Shown: piece by piece, positions 8,783 to 18,471 of the stretch
Layout: each line of letters opens with the position of its first letter
Position numbering within the stretch: the stretch's first letter is position 1
Source of the DNA: Chromohalobacter canadensis
GTDB lineage: Bacteria; Pseudomonadota; Gammaproteobacteria; Pseudomonadales; Halomonadaceae
Assembly (NCBI RefSeq): GCF_029544075.1
Contig: NZ_JAJQJH010000004.1
Coordinates: 151,920 to 215,919, forward strand
Reading direction: 5' to 3'
Length of the DNA stretch: 64,000 nucleotides
Position numbers and translations under genes: made by a program
The notes under the pieces: generated by a model
What the model saw: only the letters and a program-made list of their open reading frames with translations
The model's database searches: none
What the model was told of the DNA's origin: nothing

Positions 8783-9808
8783 ATGCCGCAACGTCCACTC
8801 GCCTTACCGGCCACTGCCCTGATCGCCGGCGCCATCTTCGCCGGGGACGCCTTGGCCGAAGAGGTCAACATCTACTCCGCACGCCATTACGATTCCGACC
8901 AGACGCTCTACGACGCCTTTACCGAGAAAACCGGCATCGACGTCAACATACTCGAAGGGGATTCGGACCAGCTCATCGAACGGATCCGCCGCGAGGGCGC
9001 CGCCAGCCCCGCGGACATCATGCTGACCGTCGACGCGGGACGGCTCTGGCGCGCCGAACAAGCAGACGTTTTCCAGAGCATCGACTCCAACGTGCTAGAC
9101 GAGCGCCTACCCGACGCCATGCGTCATCCGGAAGGCAAGTGGTTCGGCTTCAGCCAGCGCGTGCGAGCGATCTTCTACGATCCCGACGATGTCGATCCGG
9201 CGAACCTGAAGCGCTACGAAGATCTCGCCGACCCGCGTTTCGAGGGCGATATCTGCATTCGCTCGTCGAACAACATCTACAACCAGTCCCTGCTCGCCTC
9301 GATGATCGCCCACCACGGCATGGACGACGCCGAGGCCTGGGCCCAGGGCGTCGTCGACAACATGGCGCGCGATCCCGAGGGCGGCGATACCGATCAGATT
9401 CGCGGCGTGGCCAGCGGCGAATGCGATATCGCCGTCGCCAATCACTACTATTACGTGCGCTTGCTCGAATCCGATGACGCCAGTGACCGTGAGGCCGCCG
9501 AGAGCGTCGAAATCCTGCTACCCAACCAGGACGGACGCGGCGCCCATGTCAACGTCGGCGGCGCCGGCGTGGTGGCGGACGCGCCCAATCGGGACAACGC
9601 CATCCGCTTCCTGGAGTTCCTCGCTTCCGACGAGGCCCAGCGCCTGTTCGCCGCCGGCAATCACGAGTTCCCCGTCGTCGACGGCATCGGGGTCGACGGC
9701 ACGCTCGCGACATGGGGCGACTTCAAGCGAGACGCACTCAATATCAACGCCCTGGGCGAACACAACCCCGAGGCCATCCGCATCTTCGATCGCGTCGGCT
9801 GGCGTTGA
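8783..9808 (+). CDS. fbpA: Periplasmic Fe(III)-binding protein (FbpA/FutA-like)
   Basis: A 341-residue secreted solute-binding protein. An N-terminal signal peptide ends near DALA-EEVNIYSARHYDSD, and the mature start matches the FbpA/FutA family (VNIYSARHY). The adjacent tyrosines in NHYYYVRLL are the ferric-iron ligands of this family. It scavenges Fe(III) in the periplasm for the FbpB/FbpC transporter. ATG 8783 follows AAGGGG; the longer frame from 8681 has no signal-peptide character. It is transcribed alone behind a possible Fur site. Confidence 0.93.
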   Translation: MPQRPLALPATALIAGAIFAGDALAEEVNIYSARHYDSDQTLYDAFTEKTGIDVNILEGDSDQLIERIRREGAASPADIMLTVDAGRLWRAEQADVFQSIDSNVLDERLPDAMRHPEGKWFGFSQRVRAIFYDPDDVDPANLKRYEDLADPRFEGDICIRSSNNIYNQSLLASMIAHHGMDDAEAWAQGVVDNMARDPEGGDTDQIRGVASGECDIAVANHYYYVRLLESDDASDREAAESVEILLPNQDGRGAHVNVGGAGVVADAPNRDNAIRFLEFLASDEAQRLFAAGNHEFPVVDGIGVDGTLATWGDFKRDALNINALGEHNPEAIRIFDRVGWR

Positions 9809-9833
9809 GACCCGCGCCGCGACCTGCCGTCAC

Positions 9834-9859
9834 CGGGCCCCGGCATCGCCGTGGGCCCG
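9834..9859. terminator. Hairpin between convergent fbpA and polA
   Basis: CGGGCCC (9834-9840) pairs with GGGCCCG (9853-9859), extended by an inner CGGC/GCCG stem. It sits in the 54-bp gap between convergent stops. The U-tract is poor, so termination efficiency is uncertain. Confidence 0.55.
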
Positions 9860-9862
9860 TCC

Positions 9863-12634
9863 TCAATGCGCTTCGTCCCAGTTGTCGCCGGCGTTGGCTT
9901 CGACGGTCAGCGGCACGTCGAGCTTGGCGGCGTCTTCCATCCGTTGACGAACGGCGTCGGTGAAGGCGTCGACCTGGGCCTCCTTGACCTCGAAGACGAG
10001 TTCGTCGTGGACCTGCATTACCATCCAGGCGTCGAAGTCGCCCTCGCGTAGCCAGCGGTCGACGTCGATCATCGCCAGTTTGATGATATCGGCGGCGGTG
10101 CCCTGCATCGGCGCGTTGATGGCGGTGCGCTCGGCGGCTTGGCGCCGGGTGCGGTTCTGGGCATTGATCTCGGGCAGATAGAGACGACGGCCGAAAACCG
10201 TCTCGACGTAACCGTCATCGGCGGCCTGGGCACGAATGCGTTCCATGAAGCGCGCCACGCCGGGGTAACGATCGAAGTAGCGATCGATGTAGGTCTGTGC
10301 CTGATTGCGTTCGATATGCAGCTGACGCCCCAGGCCCCAAGCGCTCATGCCGTAGATCAGACCGAAGTTGATGGCCTTGGCGCTGCGCCGTTGCTCACCG
10401 CTGACGGCATCGAGCGACACGCCGAACACTTCCGCCGCAGTGGCGGTGTGGATGTCGCGCCCCTCGGCGAAAGCCTCGAGCAGCCCCTTGTCGCCGGAAA
10501 GGTGCGCCATGATGCGCAGCTCGATCTGCGAATAGTCGGCAGCGACGATGCGGTAGCCGGGGCGCGCGACGAAGGCCTGGCGGATCTTGCGGCCTTCTTC
10601 GGTACGGATGGGAATGTTCTGAAGGTTGGGGTCAGACGACGACAGACGCCCGGTGGCCGTCACGGCCTGGTGGTAGCTGGTATGCAGCCGCCGTGTAGTG
10701 GCATTGACCAACTGCGGCAGCTTGTCGGTGTAGGTCGATTTCAACTTGGCGAAGCCGCGATGTTCGATGATCACCTTGGGCAACGGATAATCCAGCGCCA
10801 GCTCTTCCAACACCGCCTCAGCAGTGCTCGGCGCGCCCTTGGGCGTCTTCTTGATCACCGGGATCTTCAATTCATCGAAGAGAATTTCGCCGAGTTGCTT
10901 GGGCGAGCCGAGATTGAACTCACGCCCGGCCAGCTCATACGCACGCGCTTCCAATTCCCGCAGACGCTTGTCTAGCGCGCGACTCTGGGTGTGCAGACGC
11001 TCGGCGTCCAACGCCACGCCGTTGCGTTCCATGTGCGAGAGCACCGGTATCAACGGCAGCTCGATCTCATCCAGCACCGCCGCCAGGCGGCCTTCGCCGT
11101 CCACGCGTGGGCGCAACTCACGGTGCAGGCGCAGGGTAATGTCGACATCTTCGCAAGCATAAGGCGCGGCTTCTTCGAGTGCGACCTGATCGAAGGTCAG
11201 TTGCTTGGCCCCCTTGCCGGCGATCTCCTCGAAAGTGATGGTCTTCTCGCCGAGGTACTTGAGTGCCAGCGAGTCCATGTCGTGACGCGTCGCCGTGGCG
11301 TTGAGCACATAGGACGCCAGCATGGTGTCCTCGAGCCGCCCTGCGACCTCGATGTCGTAACGTGCCAGCACGGAAATATCGTACTTGAGGTTCTGGCCGA
11401 TCTTGGCCTTGGCGGCGTCTTCCCACAACGGCTTGAGCGCGGCCAGCACCGTGTCGCGATCGAGTTGGTCGGGCGCATCGAGATAGCTGTGCGCCACCGG
11501 GATATAAGCGGCCTCGCCGGCTTCCAGCGCCAGGCCGATGCCGACGATCTGGGCTTCCATGTAATTGAGGCTGGTGGTTTCCAGATCGAAGCAGAAGATA
11601 TCCGCCTCGCTCAGGCGCGCGAGCCAGGCATCGAAGTCCTCGCGGGTGACGATGACGTGATCCGTGCGCGCAGTCGCCTCGGCAGTGCACGCCACAGGGC
11701 CCTGCGTTGCGTCCACCGCATCGCCCGAGCGCACATCGTCGACGCCCTCATCACGCCCTTCGAGCAGCTCGTTCAGCCAGTTCTTGAATTCCAGCTCGGT
11801 ATAAAGCGCCTTGAGCGCCTCGCGGTCAGGGTGCGCGATATCCAGATCGTCGAGACCCACCGGTAGCTCGCAATCGGTCTTGATCGTCGCCAGTTGATAG
11901 GACAGGAAGGCCTGATCGCGATTGGCGTCGAGCTTCTTGCCCAGCGTCTTGGCGCCGCGAAAGTCCAGCGTCTTGATACGTTCGAGATCGGCGTAGAGGG
12001 TGTCCAGCCCCCCTTGCATGCCTTGCAGCAGGCCGAGTGCGGTCTTCTCGCCGACACCCGGTACGCCAGGAATGTTATCGACCTTGTCGCCCATCAACGC
12101 CAGGTAGTCGATGATCAGCGACGGCGGAATTCCGAACTTGGACTCGACACCGGCCACGTCGAGCGTCTCGCCCTTCATGGTGTTGACCAGCGTGATGTGC
12201 GCGTTGACGAGCTGCGCCATATCCTTGTCGCCGGTGGAAATCACCGCATCACGCCCCGCCTCGGTGGCATGCCGCGCCAAGGTGCCGATCACGTCATCGG
12301 CTTCGACGCCCTCGATGCACAAAAGGGGCAGGCCCAGCGCACGAATGCACTCGTGCAACGGTTCGACCTGAGGCCTCAGATCGTCGGGCATCGGCGGTCG
12401 GTGCGCCTTGTACTCGGCATAGATCTCGTCGCGGAAGGTCTTGCCCTTGGCGTCGAAGACCACCGCCATGGGGCTGTCGGGATACTGCTTGAGCAGGCTC
12501 TTGAGCATGTTGAGCACGCCCTTCACCGCGCCGGTGGGATTGCCTTTGGACGTGGTCAGCGGCGGCAAGGCGTGAAAAGCCCGATACAAGTACGACGAGC
12601 CGTCGACGAGAACGATGGGGGGCGTGTTGGCCAT
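9863..12634 (-). CDS. polA: DNA polymerase I
   Basis: A 923-residue replication/repair enzyme with all three domains. The 5'-3' exonuclease is at about 1-290 ([45 protein letters not shown]). The 3'-5' proofreading domain is active-type ([15 protein letters not shown]). The polymerase has motif [17 protein letters not shown], motif [15 protein letters not shown] and motif [11 protein letters not shown]. It removes RNA primers and fills gaps. The start at 12634 gives [14 protein letters not shown]; an in-frame ATG at 12649 would give 928 residues, and neither has a strong ribosome-binding site. The length matches the E. coli enzyme. Confidence 0.97.
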   Translation of the reverse strand: MANTPPIVLVDGSSYLYRAFHALPPLTTSKGNPTGAVKGVLNMLKSLLKQYPDSPMAVVFDAKGKTFRDEIYAEYKAHRPPMPDDLRPQVEPLHECIRALGLPLLCIEGVEADDVIGTLARHATEAGRDAVISTGDKDMAQLVNAHITLVNTMKGETLDVAGVESKFGIPPSLIIDYLALMGDKVDNIPGVPGVGEKTALGLLQGMQGGLDTLYADLERIKTLDFRGAKTLGKKLDANRDQAFLSYQLATIKTDCELPVGLDDLDIAHPDREALKALYTELEFKNWLNELLEGRDEGVDDVRSGDAVDATQGPVACTAEATARTDHVIVTREDFDAWLARLSEADIFCFDLETTSLNYMEAQIVGIGLALEAGEAAYIPVAHSYLDAPDQLDRDTVLAALKPLWEDAAKAKIGQNLKYDISVLARYDIEVAGRLEDTMLASYVLNATATRHDMDSLALKYLGEKTITFEEIAGKGAKQLTFDQVALEEAAPYACEDVDITLRLHRELRPRVDGEGRLAAVLDEIELPLIPVLSHMERNGVALDAERLHTQSRALDKRLRELEARAYELAGREFNLGSPKQLGEILFDELKIPVIKKTPKGAPSTAEAVLEELALDYPLPKVIIEHRGFAKLKSTYTDKLPQLVNATTRRLHTSYHQAVTATGRLSSSDPNLQNIPIRTEEGRKIRQAFVARPGYRIVAADYSQIELRIMAHLSGDKGLLEAFAEGRDIHTATAAEVFGVSLDAVSGEQRRSAKAINFGLIYGMSAWGLGRQLHIERNQAQTYIDRYFDRYPGVARFMERIRAQAADDGYVETVFGRRLYLPEINAQNRTRRQAAERTAINAPMQGTAADIIKLAMIDVDRWLREGDFDAWMVMQVHDELVFEVKEAQVDAFTDAVRQRMEDAAKLDVPLTVEANAGDNWDEAH

Positions 12635-12814
12635 GGCATCAGCATCCATTGGAAATTCGCGATGCTGCCATGATACGCAAGGCATTGCGCAGCGTCAGGC
12701 GAAACCCTCTTAACATGCGCCGAACCCGCATGATGTGGGATAATGGCCTTTCATTACCTCATGGGCTCAAGGCGCAATACCCCCGTGTTTGCCCCGCCAG
12801 CCGAGGAGATCGTC

Positions 12815-13093
12815 ATGCAGCGTCTACCTATTGTTCTTGGTCTGGGGCTCGGACTCATTATCGGCGCCAGCGCCTCGCTTGCCGTCGCGCAGCCGTCCCC
12901 GGACATCACCGTGCGCCAGGACGACAACCGCACACTCAAGGAATACCGCGTCAACGGCGAGCTCTATGCCATCGAGATCGTACCCCGGCAAGGTGCCAGC
13001 TACTTCCTGATCGACGACGACGGCGACGGCAACTTCGAGCGCCGCGATACCACTCGCGTCGAGGTGCCCGACTGGGTCACCGGCGGCGAATGA
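12815..13093 (+). CDS. DUF2782 secreted protein
   Basis: A 92-residue protein with an N-terminal signal sequence (LPIVLGLGLGLIIGASASLAVAQ) and a small, acidic periplasmic domain. The conserved features of the DUF2782 family are the KEYRVNGELYAIEIVP block and the Asp-rich turn DDDGDGNFERRD. ATG 12815 follows GAGGAG by 8 nt; the upstream extension from 12743 is not family-like. In many pseudomonads and halomonads this gene sits between polA and thrB, exactly as here. Its function is unknown; the acidic DxDxDG-like loop might bind a divalent cation, but that is only a guess. Confidence 0.85.
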   Translation: MQRLPIVLGLGLGLIIGASASLAVAQPSPDITVRQDDNRTLKEYRVNGELYAIEIVPRQGASYFLIDDDGDGNFERRDTTRVEVPDWVTGGE

Positions 13094-13189
13094 TGTTGCC
13101 TGCCGCATATCAACGACCTCACGCATGGCGGTAGGACTGCCCGCGACAAGCCGCTACAATGCGCGATTGGCACCCCGGGCGAGAGACAC

Positions 13190-14167
13190 ATGGCCGTATT
13201 CACTCCTTTGACCGAGACCCAGGTCGAACGCTTTCTCAAGCGTTTCGCTATCGGCACGTTGACCACACTGGAAGGCGTGCCCAGTGGTACGGAGAACTCC
13301 ACCTTCTTCGTCACAACCGACCAAGGGCGCTTCGTGCTCACCCTGTTCGAGCAGGGCGAAAGCGACGAGCTGCCTTTCTTCGTGGCGTTGCTCGACTATT
13401 TCGACGAACACCGGTTACCCGTAGCAGGCCCCGTTCACGATCGTGATGGCATCGCTCTACAAGAGCTCGCCGAGCGTCCGGCGCTGCTGTTCCCGCGCCT
13501 TCCGGGGCGTCATCCCGAATCACCGACGCTCGCCCAGTGCCGCGAACTCGGCGATGCCCTGGGGCGCATGCACAAGGTCTCGCAGCGCTTCGAAGGCCAG
13601 CGCCCCAACCCCCGTGACCTGCACTGGCTATCCAGCGCGCAGCACAAGGTCATGAGCTACCTGTCCGAGGCCGATCAGCGCTTGATGGGCGAGGAGATCG
13701 ACGCTTATCAAGGCATTTTCGGCGATGCCCCATCGCTTCCCCAGGGTGCGATCCACGGCGACCTGTTTCGCGACAACACCCTCTTCGACGGCGACCGGCT
13801 GGGTGGCATCATCGACTTCTACAATGGCTGCACCGGCGATTTGCTCTTCGACCTGGCCATCGTCGTCAACGACTGGGCCAGCGCTGCCGACGGCCGTTTC
13901 GACGAAGCCCGCTACACGGCGCTCCTCGGCGCCTACCAGGCGCGCCGTCCGCTGACCGAAACCGAGCAGACGCTGTGGCCGGTGATGCTGCGCATGACGG
14001 CATTACGCTACTGGCTCTCGCGACTGCTGGTCGTCTACGTCGACCCGCCCGCGCACGACCTCACGCCCAAGGACCCCAGCCAGTACCGCCATATGCTCTT
14101 AAAGCGCCTCGAGCACGGCGCCCCGCCCTTGCCATCCGCCAATCCGGCTCCGTCACACACGCTGTAA
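13190..14167 (+). CDS. thrB: Homoserine kinase, aminoglycoside-phosphotransferase fold
   Basis: A 325-residue cytoplasmic kinase that phosphorylates L-homoserine with ATP in threonine biosynthesis. It belongs to the APH-like ThrB type found in pseudomonads and alphaproteobacteria, not the GHMP-kinase type of E. coli. Family features are the opening MAVFTPLTETQVERFL, the catalytic loop AIHGDLFRDNTLFDG, and the metal-binding IIDFYNGCTGDLLFDLA. The start is supported by GAGAG eight bases upstream and the canonical N-terminus. It follows the DUF2782 gene after 96 bp. Confidence 0.94.
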   Translation: MAVFTPLTETQVERFLKRFAIGTLTTLEGVPSGTENSTFFVTTDQGRFVLTLFEQGESDELPFFVALLDYFDEHRLPVAGPVHDRDGIALQELAERPALLFPRLPGRHPESPTLAQCRELGDALGRMHKVSQRFEGQRPNPRDLHWLSSAQHKVMSYLSEADQRLMGEEIDAYQGIFGDAPSLPQGAIHGDLFRDNTLFDGDRLGGIIDFYNGCTGDLLFDLAIVVNDWASAADGRFDEARYTALLGAYQARRPLTETEQTLWPVMLRMTALRYWLSRLLVVYVDPPAHDLTPKDPSQYRHMLLKRLEHGAPPLPSANPAPSHTL

Positions 14168-14248
14168 GACTTCTTTAAGAAACGCGGCATAGGCTGGAAA
14201 CGTCATCGACGGCGGAGCACGACGCTTCGCCCTGGACGGGAGCTTCCT

Positions 14249-14551
14249 ATGCCCACCTTCACGCACGTCGTCACGACCGTACGCCCCCTTCGCATCATCT
14301 CTGCCACCCAGCATCGCTACCTGCGCTTCGGCTGCGCGTCGCTGGCCCTGGCACTCACGGCTCTGGCTTGGCAATCCCAAGGCACGATGCCCGCCCTGAT
14401 ACTCACCTTCGGCCTTTGCAGCGCGCTACTGGGTGACGCCATGCAGCGCACAGGCGCTTCCGAGCGCCGGGATGCCGCATTCGGTGAGGCACTCACGCAT
14501 CTCGGCATGGCCAGTGCCGCCACTCTCGGTGTGCTGTTTATTCTGCGATGA
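14249..14551 (+). CDS. Small hypothetical membrane protein
   Basis: A 100-residue protein with a cationic N-terminus and two to three hydrophobic segments (about 27-42, 47-62 and 83-99). GGGAG lies ahead of the ATG at 14249, supporting translation. I recognise no family. It lies between thrB and speA on the same strand, and codon use is like its neighbours. Confidence 0.6.
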   Translation: MPTFTHVVTTVRPLRIISATQHRYLRFGCASLALALTALAWQSQGTMPALILTFGLCSALLGDAMQRTGASERRDAAFGEALTHLGMASAATLGVLFILR

Positions 14552-14644
14552 ACGCGCCGGCGACTCTTTGCAGCCCTGCATGCGAGCGGCATAATGCCAG
14601 CCCGTTCGTTCACTGGGCCGCGCCGGCCCGTCCAGGAGTGCGCC

Positions 14645-16546
14645 ATGACCTCGCCCGCCGAACAGGCCCGCCGCACCTACAACATCGATCAGTGGGGCAG
14701 CGGCTACTTCGACGTCGACGACGCCGGTCATGCCGTCGTGTGCCCGCTGGGCGGCAACACCGACGGCCCCGCCCTGCCACTCAACGCCCTGGTCGACGAG
14801 TTGCGCCGCGCGGGATTGCGTCTGCCGGTGCTGGTGCGTTTCACCGACATCCTGCATGACCGCGTCGAGCAGCTGTGCGCCGCTTTCGATAACGCCATGC
14901 AGGATGAAACCTATACCGGCGGCTACACCGCCGTGTATCCCATCAAGGTCAATCAGCAACGCCGCGTAGTGGAAGAAATGCTCGCCACCCAGGCACGCGG
15001 CCATGGGCGGGTCGGCCTCGAGGCCGGCAGCAAGCCGGAACTGCTCGCGGTGCTAGCGCTCTCCGGCGACGGCCCCTCGCTGATCGTCTGCAACGGCTAC
15101 AAGGACCGCGAATACGTGCGCCTGGCGCTGATGGGCGAGAAGCTCGGCCATCGCGTCTACCTGGTGGTCGAGAAGCATTCCGAACTCACCCTGATTCTCG
15201 AGGAAGCCGCGCGCCTGCAGGTCACGCCGCGCATCGGCCTACGCGCACGGCTAGCCTCGGTGGGCAAGGGCAAGTGGCAGAACTCGGGCGGCGAGAAGTC
15301 CAAATTCGGGCTCACCGCCAGCCAGATCCTCGACGTGGTCGAACGCCTGCGCAATGCCGATGCGCTGGCCAGCCTGCAGCTGGTGCATTTCCATCTCGGC
15401 TCGCAGATCGCCAACATCCGCGACATCCAGCGCGGCCTGCGTGAATGCGCCCGCGTCTATCAAAGCCTGCGCGCCCTGGGCGCCCCGGTGGATACCGTCG
15501 ATGTCGGCGGTGGCCTGGGCATCGACTACGAAGGCACCCGTTCGCGGAGTTTCTGCTCGATCAACTATTCGATGCATGAATATGCCAGCAACGTGGTGTG
15601 GGCCTTCCGTCAGGTCTGCGACGCTGAAGGCTTACCGCATCCGCATCTGATTTCCGAATCGGGGCGCGCCCTGACCGCACATCACGCGGTGCTGATTACC
15701 AACGTCATCGGCGAGGAACGCTTGAGCGAGGAAGCGCCCACGCAACGCCTCGGCGGCGATGCCGAGCTCGACGAATTGTGGCGCGTGCACGCCAAGCTGG
15801 ACACCACGCAGGAACCGCGCGGTCTCGCCGAAGCCTATCATGACCTGGTGCAGGCCATCGGCGAACTGCAGGACCGCTTCGTGCTGGGCCTGGCGAGCCT
15901 CGATGCGCGTGCCGAGGGCGAGACGGTCTACTTCGCTGCCTGCCGGCGCCTGAGCGCACAGCTCGACCCACGCAACCGCGCCCATCGCGAAATCGCCGAT
16001 GAACTCGCCGAGAAGCTCGCCGACAAGTTGTTCGTCAACTTCTCGCTGTTCCAGTCGGTGCCCGATGTGTGGGGCATCGACCAGGTATTCCCGGTGCTGC
16101 CGCTCACCGGGCTCGACCGCCCGCCCACGCGGCGTGGCGTGATCCAGGACATCACCTGCGATAGCGACGGGCGCATCGACTGCTATGTCGACGGTCAGGG
16201 GCTGGAAGCGACGCTCCCGCTACCCGAATGGCAGGACGGCGAGGACAAGCTGCTGGGGCTATTTCTGGTCGGCGCCTATCAGGAAATCCTCGGCGATCTG
16301 CACAACCTGTTCGGCGACACCGACGCCGTGGACGCCACGCTGGACGCTAACGGCCAATGGCGACTCAGCAATCACCAGCAGGGCGATACCGTCGCCGACG
16401 TGCTGCGTTACGTGAACTTCGACGCCGACGAACTCAGCCAGCGCCTATCGCGCCAGCTCCAGGACAGCGCACTGAGCGATGCCCAGCGCGACGACTTCAT
16501 GCGCGATCTCGCCGCTGGCCTGGAAGGTTACACCTATCTGGAGTGA
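14645..16546 (+). CDS. speA: Biosynthetic arginine decarboxylase
   Basis: A 633-residue PLP enzyme of the alanine-racemase-fold decarboxylases that converts arginine to agmatine for polyamine synthesis. The PLP-binding lysine is K101 in YPIKVNQQ. Other signatures are VGLEAGSKPELLAVLAL, FHLGSQIANIRDIQ, and the glycine loop DVGGGLGIDYEGTRS. The length matches SpeA. ATG 14645 is preceded by AGGAG and gives the normal N-terminus (YNIDQWGSGYFDV); upstream in-frame ATGs are not family-like. The enzyme is cytoplasmic. Because an AruH/AruI-like arginine catabolic pair lies a few kb away, arginine may be consumed by two routes encoded in this window. Confidence 0.96.
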   Translation: MTSPAEQARRTYNIDQWGSGYFDVDDAGHAVVCPLGGNTDGPALPLNALVDELRRAGLRLPVLVRFTDILHDRVEQLCAAFDNAMQDETYTGGYTAVYPIKVNQQRRVVEEMLATQARGHGRVGLEAGSKPELLAVLALSGDGPSLIVCNGYKDREYVRLALMGEKLGHRVYLVVEKHSELTLILEEAARLQVTPRIGLRARLASVGKGKWQNSGGEKSKFGLTASQILDVVERLRNADALASLQLVHFHLGSQIANIRDIQRGLRECARVYQSLRALGAPVDTVDVGGGLGIDYEGTRSRSFCSINYSMHEYASNVVWAFRQVCDAEGLPHPHLISESGRALTAHHAVLITNVIGEERLSEEAPTQRLGGDAELDELWRVHAKLDTTQEPRGLAEAYHDLVQAIGELQDRFVLGLASLDARAEGETVYFAACRRLSAQLDPRNRAHREIADELAEKLADKLFVNFSLFQSVPDVWGIDQVFPVLPLTGLDRPPTRRGVIQDITCDSDGRIDCYVDGQGLEATLPLPEWQDGEDKLLGLFLVGAYQEILGDLHNLFGDTDAVDATLDANGQWRLSNHQQGDTVADVLRYVNFDADELSQRLSRQLQDSALSDAQRDDFMRDLAAGLEGYTYLE

Positions 16547-16569
16547 GCGGATGTGACACCGTTCGCCTT

Positions 16570-17247
16570 TCAGCGCGTCTGCGTGGATGCCTCCAGCCCA
16601 AACGAGCTACTCAGCGACAGCTGGGCATTGCGGGGTAACGGCCCCACGCCGGCCGGCGTGCCGGTGAGCACCACATCGCCGGGCTGTAGCGTGAAATGTT
16701 GCGACATCTCGGCCAATAGCTCAGGAATGGCGAACAGCATGTCGCGCGTCTCGCCGGTTTGACGGCGCTCGCCGTCGATATCCAGCGTGAAGCGCAACGT
16801 CGCCCAATCGGGCACCTCATCCAACGCCACGAACGTCGACAGCGGGCAAGCGCCGTCGAATGCCTTGGCAACTTCCCACGGATGCCCCTTTTCCTTCAAT
16901 TGCGACTGCACGTCGCGCAGCGTCAAATCAAGCGCCAGCCCGAGGCCTGCGACCGCTTGCTGCGCGGATTCAGCACTCGCCGCACTCAGACGCTTGCCGA
17001 TCAGTAGCGCCAGCTCGGTTTCGAAATGCACCTCGCCACGCGTGAATTGCTCGGCGATGTCGTGTGCCATGGGCACCGCGCTGGTGGCAGGCTTGATGAA
17101 CAACAGCGGTGCGCTGGGCACCGGGTTATCGAGTTCGCGAGCGTGCTCGGCGTAGTTGCGCCCCACGCAGACGATCTTGCCCAGCATATGGGGAAAGACA
17201 CCGCCATCGGCCAGACGGGTCACGAACGGTTGGGCCGGGGTGGGCAT
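16570..17247 (-). CDS. Fumarylacetoacetate hydrolase family protein
   Basis: A 225-residue protein of the FAH fold (YcgM/FAHD1 size class). The family core GKIVCVGRNYAEHARELDN starts at about residue 23, with PLLFIKPATS next. The metal-binding acidic residues lie in GEVHFETELALLIGK, the equivalent of the ExE motif, and LTGTPAGVGPL is the C-terminal loop. Such enzymes act as acylpyruvate hydrolases or oxaloacetate decarboxylases; the exact substrate cannot be read. AAGGAG precedes the ATG. Convergent with speA. Confidence 0.9.
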   Translation of the reverse strand: MPTPAQPFVTRLADGGVFPHMLGKIVCVGRNYAEHARELDNPVPSAPLLFIKPATSAVPMAHDIAEQFTRGEVHFETELALLIGKRLSAASAESAQQAVAGLGLALDLTLRDVQSQLKEKGHPWEVAKAFDGACPLSTFVALDEVPDWATLRFTLDIDGERRQTGETRDMLFAIPELLAEMSQHFTLQPGDVVLTGTPAGVGPLPRNAQLSLSSSFGLEASTQTR

Positions 17248-17330
17248 GCAGACTCCTTGGCAATCAAAAAAGCGCCGTGGCGCGAAGATTCGAGTCTAAC
17301 GCGACCGCCGGCGCTTCACACGGTGCCTCT

Positions 17331-18344
17331 CTACACGGTACCTCTCTCAGCCGTCGCGCTGGGCCGCTCACCGAAACGTGCCTGGTAGACGCGTGAGAAG
17401 TGTGCCAAATGCACGAAACCGCTGGTCAGAGCGGCCTCGGTCACCCGGCAACGACTATCGGCAAGCAGACGGCGTGCATAGTCGAGGCGCATGCCCAGGT
17501 AGCACTGCTTGGGGGTTTCTCCGAAATGTGCCATGAACAGGCGCGTCAACTGACGCTGGGACTGGCCGATCAGGCGACATATCTCGGGGATCGACAAGAC
17601 CTGGTCGAGGTGGGTTTCCATCACCGCCAGCGCGCGGACCACGCTGCGCGGCAAATCCTCCAAGGTACGCGCCGCGCCGGCCTTCCAGGCCTCCTCCTCG
17701 GAAACGCGCTGGTGCACCAGTTGACGTCCTACGGCATTGGCCAGCGCCGGTCCGTAATCGTGTTCGATCCATTGCAGCATCATGTCGATGCCCGCCGAGC
17801 CGCCAGAGCCGGTCAAGCGCTGCCCGGCGAATTCGAAGCGCGCTTCGCTGACGCTAATATGCGGAAACTCCGCACGGAAGGCCGGTACGCTCTCCCAATG
17901 CAGCGCCACGCGATGCTGGTCGAGCAAGCCCGCCCGGGCGAGAATGAAAGGCCCGGTATCGAGCCCGCCGACACGCCCACCATGCGCCGCAACGTGCCGC
18001 AGCACCGCGCGCTCGGCGCCGGTCACGCTGACTTCTGCCTCGTACGAGGAGATCACCATCAGCAAATCGCCGAGGGCGTGCTCTGCCAGAGCACCCTCGA
18101 CCTCGATGCGCACACCGTTGCTGGCCACGACCGCTTCGCCATCCGCCGAGAGCAACCGCCAAGCGAACAGCTCGCGACCAAAGCGGTTGGCCACGCGTAA
18201 CGGCTCGAGCAGGCAAAAAAGCGTCAGCATCGAGAAGTTGGGTACCAGCCAGACGTTCACGGTATGCGCCGCGTCGCCGGGCTTGGGAACCGGGGGTTGC
18301 TCGGGACGGGGATAGGGCCAATCGGTTCGGGTATGCTCGCTCAT
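17331..18344 (-). CDS. GlxA/CdhR-type AraC-family transcriptional regulator
   Basis: A 337-residue regulator with a DJ-1/PfpI-like amidotransferase-fold ligand domain (about 27-195) and a C-terminal AraC double helix-turn-helix (about 230-330; QSQRQLTRLFMAHFGETPKQCYLGMRLDYARRLL is the region, with the second helix at VTEAALTSGFVHLAHFSRVY). Members of this group include CdhR and GbdR, which control carnitine and glycine-betaine catabolism. It is divergent from the TmpA-like dioxygenase operon across a 127-bp gap, so control of that operon is the natural inference. The sequence between the genes was not found to hold an obvious palindrome. Confidence 0.88.
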   Translation of the reverse strand: MSEHTRTDWPYPRPEQPPVPKPGDAAHTVNVWLVPNFSMLTLFCLLEPLRVANRFGRELFAWRLLSADGEAVVASNGVRIEVEGALAEHALGDLLMVISSYEAEVSVTGAERAVLRHVAAHGGRVGGLDTGPFILARAGLLDQHRVALHWESVPAFRAEFPHISVSEARFEFAGQRLTGSGGSAGIDMMLQWIEHDYGPALANAVGRQLVHQRVSEEEAWKAGAARTLEDLPRSVVRALAVMETHLDQVLSIPEICRLIGQSQRQLTRLFMAHFGETPKQCYLGMRLDYARRLLADSRCRVTEAALTSGFVHLAHFSRVYQARFGERPSATAERGTV

Positions 18345-18471
18345 GGCTAAAAGCGTCTATTAAATGGCGAATTAGTGCAAATCTCGTTCGATCAATCCGC
18401 CTAGGGTAGGGAAACGCCTTGGCACATACGCCGGGCAGTCGACCCCATGCCAGCAGTGGAGAGCATCGTTC

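Noticed and set aside
10139..12673. Long plus-strand frames across polA
   Set aside because: They are shadows of polA; none has a ribosome-binding site with recognisable protein features.
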